Source: Rudanella paleaurantiibacter
GTDB taxonomy: Bacteria; Bacteroidota; Bacteroidia; Cytophagales; Spirosomataceae
Direction: 5' to 3'
NCBI RefSeq assembly: GCF_009184635.1
Contig: NZ_WELI01000002.1
Span: 186,001-250,000 of the forward strand
Length of the DNA stretch: 64,000 nt
The position numbers and the translations under genes were made by a program. Shown here in pieces: positions 63,001 through 64,000 of the stretch (the stretch's first letter is position 1; the number at the start of each line of letters is the position of its first letter). The notes beneath the pieces are model-generated. The model saw only the letters and a program-made list of their open reading frames with translations, searched no databases and was not told the origin of the DNA.

Positions 63001-63836
63001 GGGCTGGTTCCATCGTAGAACGGGTTGCTGGGCAAACCATCGCCCGTGTTGGGGTCCATTCGCAAAACTTTACCACAAAACGAGTTCACCATCTGCGACC
63101 GGAAAGCGCCCACATTTTCATTGGCCCGCATGATACCGTCGTTGATCGCCTGCTGGAAATACGTTTCTGGGGCACTGCCTTTGTCGGTACTGCTGTAACT
63201 GGCATTATCGCCCGTGGTGAGGAGTAAAGTGCCATCCCGCCCAAACAGCAGGGTTCCGCCCGCGTGCGACTCATGGGTCAGTGGCACGCCGGTCGATTTG
63301 GTTTCGCCCAGTAACACTTTGCGGCTGCTTACGCTGGCCGCGAGGGTACCGTTGTTAGTAAGCAATTGATAACTGCTCACCCGGCTGATGGTGGCCTGGT
63401 AGTACGTGTCTGTGGTAACACTGTAGTTGGTTGTCCCGAAATTCAGCAAGTGGTGCCGGTCCACTACATAAAACAGATAAATTTTGCCGTTGGTGCCGAA
63501 GTTAGGGTCGAGGCAAACGCTTAACAGGCCAAAATCACGCCAGTTACCCACCTCCTCACTGATGTCGAGCACCGGCGTAGTTTGCTTCACGTACTGACTG
63601 CCGTTCCAGTTCGACACCCAGATTTTACCGCTTTTCTCCCAGACAAACTGTCGTTGCCCGTCGGCGGTAAAAATGACGCCCATCGGGGCTGTATAACCCG
63701 TTTGCGTTTTTGATTGAAGGAAGCCGCTGGGGAGCTGAGCGAGAGCCATCGGGCTCGAAAACAGGCCACCCATCAGAAGGGCGACCACGCAGATGAATAG
63801 CCGGATGGTAGCCAACCGGCAGGAGCAGATAAACAT
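60057..63836 (-). CDS. Secreted sorbosone/glucose dehydrogenase-like protein with PKD, FN3, ricin-like and T9SS domains
   Basis: A 1259-aa protein with a signal peptide (ATG at 63836, hydrophobic RLFICVVALLMGGLFSSPMA). Residues about 40-530 form a PQQ-type sugar (sorbosone) dehydrogenase beta-propeller with GLRNPYRMTIWP and GENAGWPIFEG. A PKD domain at about 542-630 (YAWDFGDGTTS) is followed by a second PKD-like module and an FN3-like region (about 732-850). Two ricin-type lectin regions (about 857-1010 and 1010-1145) repeat GYYQLVARHSGKRLDVRG-like blocks. The last about 80 residues (FKLYPNPAQNSVSIDL) are a type IX secretion sorting domain. The protein is expected on the cell surface or released and probably oxidises a sugar. 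Confidence 0.92.
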   Translation of the reverse strand: MFICSCRLATIRLFICVVALLMGGLFSSPMALAQLPSGFLQSKTQTGYTAPMGVIFTADGQRQFVWEKSGKIWVSNWNGSQYVKQTTPVLDISEEVGNWRDFGLLSVCLDPNFGTNGKIYLFYVVDRHHLLNFGTTNYSVTTDTYYQATISRVSSYQLLTNNGTLAASVSSRKVLLGETKSTGVPLTHESHAGGTLLFGRDGTLLLTTGDNASYSSTDKGSAPETYFQQAINDGIMRANENVGAFRSQMVNSFCGKVLRMDPNTGDGLPSNPFYDGTSPRSAKSRVWALGLRNPYRMTIWPNTGSTNPADGNPGTLLVGDVGWNVWEDMHVIRQGGENAGWPIFEGLETHSSYATAAQTLENRDEPNPTNTCNKPYLTFADLLKQPTNPVQAVNNPCSGQALPGLQRRYIHARPALDWQHGADVARTPMFNGSVATTSTLGTASGVPGTPFRGNCSTGGAYYAGTAFPANWRNTYYFADYGANWIRAATLDANGAVTQVREFLPNGGGNGIVDLEYNALDGALYYVNINTGELLKISYGGNQPPVAAITASALTGPSPLTVAFRGDASSDPDGDPLTYAWDFGDGTTSTLASPTKVFTSTSSQGFTVRLTVSDGRGLSDAKTVQVSVNNPAPTAKITNPVNNALYPLDRESQYTLTATVTDDDVPSLTYAWQVTLRHNNHEHREPVLTTASPTVNVSPVGCDGETYYYLIQLTVTDRGGLTARDSVKIYPDCNSPSLAISNLQATTLTNAVRLNWTPPSVAYDNVLVVAKAGSGFTTRPVDLVYAQDASFTGTGAAFEGGKVVYQGVATSLVVTNLTAGQKYFFRVYTRRGTAWTGGVETSATPATPVSVSLTPVANACYRLVARVSGKVLGVENGSLADGATVRQRTDANAAWQQWKFVATSNGYYQVVANHSGKVLDVAGSSTADYAAIQQWTYGGGNNQQWKLQYDAQGYYQLVARHSGKRLDVRGSNVDEGGEIIQFTANGTQAQQWSIEQRTCINTNTQLNFSSAGCYRISARNGGKAVSVSNESKDDGAIIRQQAYSGRASQQWKILLNPEGYYRLQNVNSGKSIDVSGGSTADYTNLIQWTNNTGYSQQWRITRDTQGYYLLTARHSGSAMDQRGASSAQNVEIVQYTVNGTIAQQWVVQTVKCAVAGARMAGDGLVIPVFDSFAEPTDEGFKLYPNPAQNSVSIDLRAANGQPTNLRLTDLTGRILYQKTVLTEIETQYTLSTTTYSDGVYLISVNPADGRKASLRLVISR

Positions 63837-64000
63837 TGGGGTGATATCGTATGGGTTACGTTAAAAAGGAGTTACCCAAAACCGAGGCTGGAGGCAAGAG
63901 CAAACATCTTTTGTATTAAGTATGACTACAAGACGATAGGTAAGTAACACTCTTTCAGCGCAATAGAGTATTCAGGTATTATATGCTTAACCTGTATCAG
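63837..64000. other. Upstream region of the secreted dehydrogenase gene
   Basis: 164 bases, AT-richer than coding DNA, presumably with the promoter on the minus strand. No gene or repeat is seen before the window ends. Confidence 0.4.

Overview
The window looks like a chromosome segment of a GC-rich member of the Bacteroidota, most likely a Cytophagales bacterium of the Spirosoma/Rudanella type. The evidence is a type IX secretion sorting tail, a GH3-family protein, an approximately 400-residue IspH, DUF4920 and DUF3467 proteins, TamA/TamB with a lipoprotein-type TamA, LytTR two-component genes, and promoters of the TTG-N19..20-TAnnTTTG type instead of E. coli-like -35/-10 boxes. The genus is inference. 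I saw no rRNA, tRNA, CRISPR array, transposase or integrase.

Layout. 0.4-6.8 kb: OmpH-like chaperone, penicillin-acylase family hydrolase with a small membrane protein, glycerophosphodiester phosphodiesterase, GH3 family protein. 6.8-8.7 kb: an AT-rich single-gene island whose 385-aa protein lies between two attC-like imperfect palindromes. 8.7-20.6 kb: flavin-reductase-like protein, IspH, a 261-bp palindromic element, a family-10-like glycosidase lipoprotein, the DUF2256/DUF2805 pair, Lrp regulator, sialidase-like protein, TPR protein, FAD oxidoreductase, Hpt, VOC protein, MoaA and an orphan ABC ATPase. 20.7-31.1 kb: DUF4920 protein, lipoprotein, amidohydrolase, DUF3467 protein, then tamB-tamA. 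31.4-35.1 kb: rpsL-rpsG (not followed by fusA), thioredoxin, FUSC transporter-like protein. 35.3-41.3 kb: SdrD-type secreted protein and a LytTR/histidine kinase/LytTR-response regulator operon. 41.4-47.6 kb: secreted duplicated-domain protein, DEAD-box RNA helicase with a long C-rich leader, PA2169-type protein, a probable structured RNA, aldo/keto reductase and two tandem paralogous lipoproteins. 48.1-52.7 kb: aminotransferase, prephenate dehydrogenase and a degenerate MogA-like protein in one operon, then a TrpD2-like protein and RidA. 52.8-59.9 kb: SWIM-SNF2 helicase followed by a vWA / PP2C phosphatase / protein kinase triad. 60.0-63.8 kb: a large secreted glucose/sorbosone-dehydrogenase-like protein with PKD, ricin-like and T9SS sorting domains.

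Two regions deserve most attention. First, the vWA-PP2C-kinase module, which resembles the TerY-P type triads linked to Ter stress systems, is bracketed by a 97-bp direct repeat: the 3' end of the SNF2 helicase gene occurs again just after the kinase gene. The copies differ at three positions, all synonymous in the helicase frame. This suggests the triad entered, or was amplified, together with a helicase 3' end. Second, the AT-rich gene at 7.4-8.5 kb sits between two 131-133 bp palindromes of the same orientation whose outer ends resemble attC core sites, as expected for an integron-type gene cassette without a local integrase.

Other structure includes several families of palindromic repeats (10.65-10.91, 31.84-31.90, 47.64-47.94 and 23.50-23.60 kb) and clear intrinsic terminators at most convergent gene pairs.
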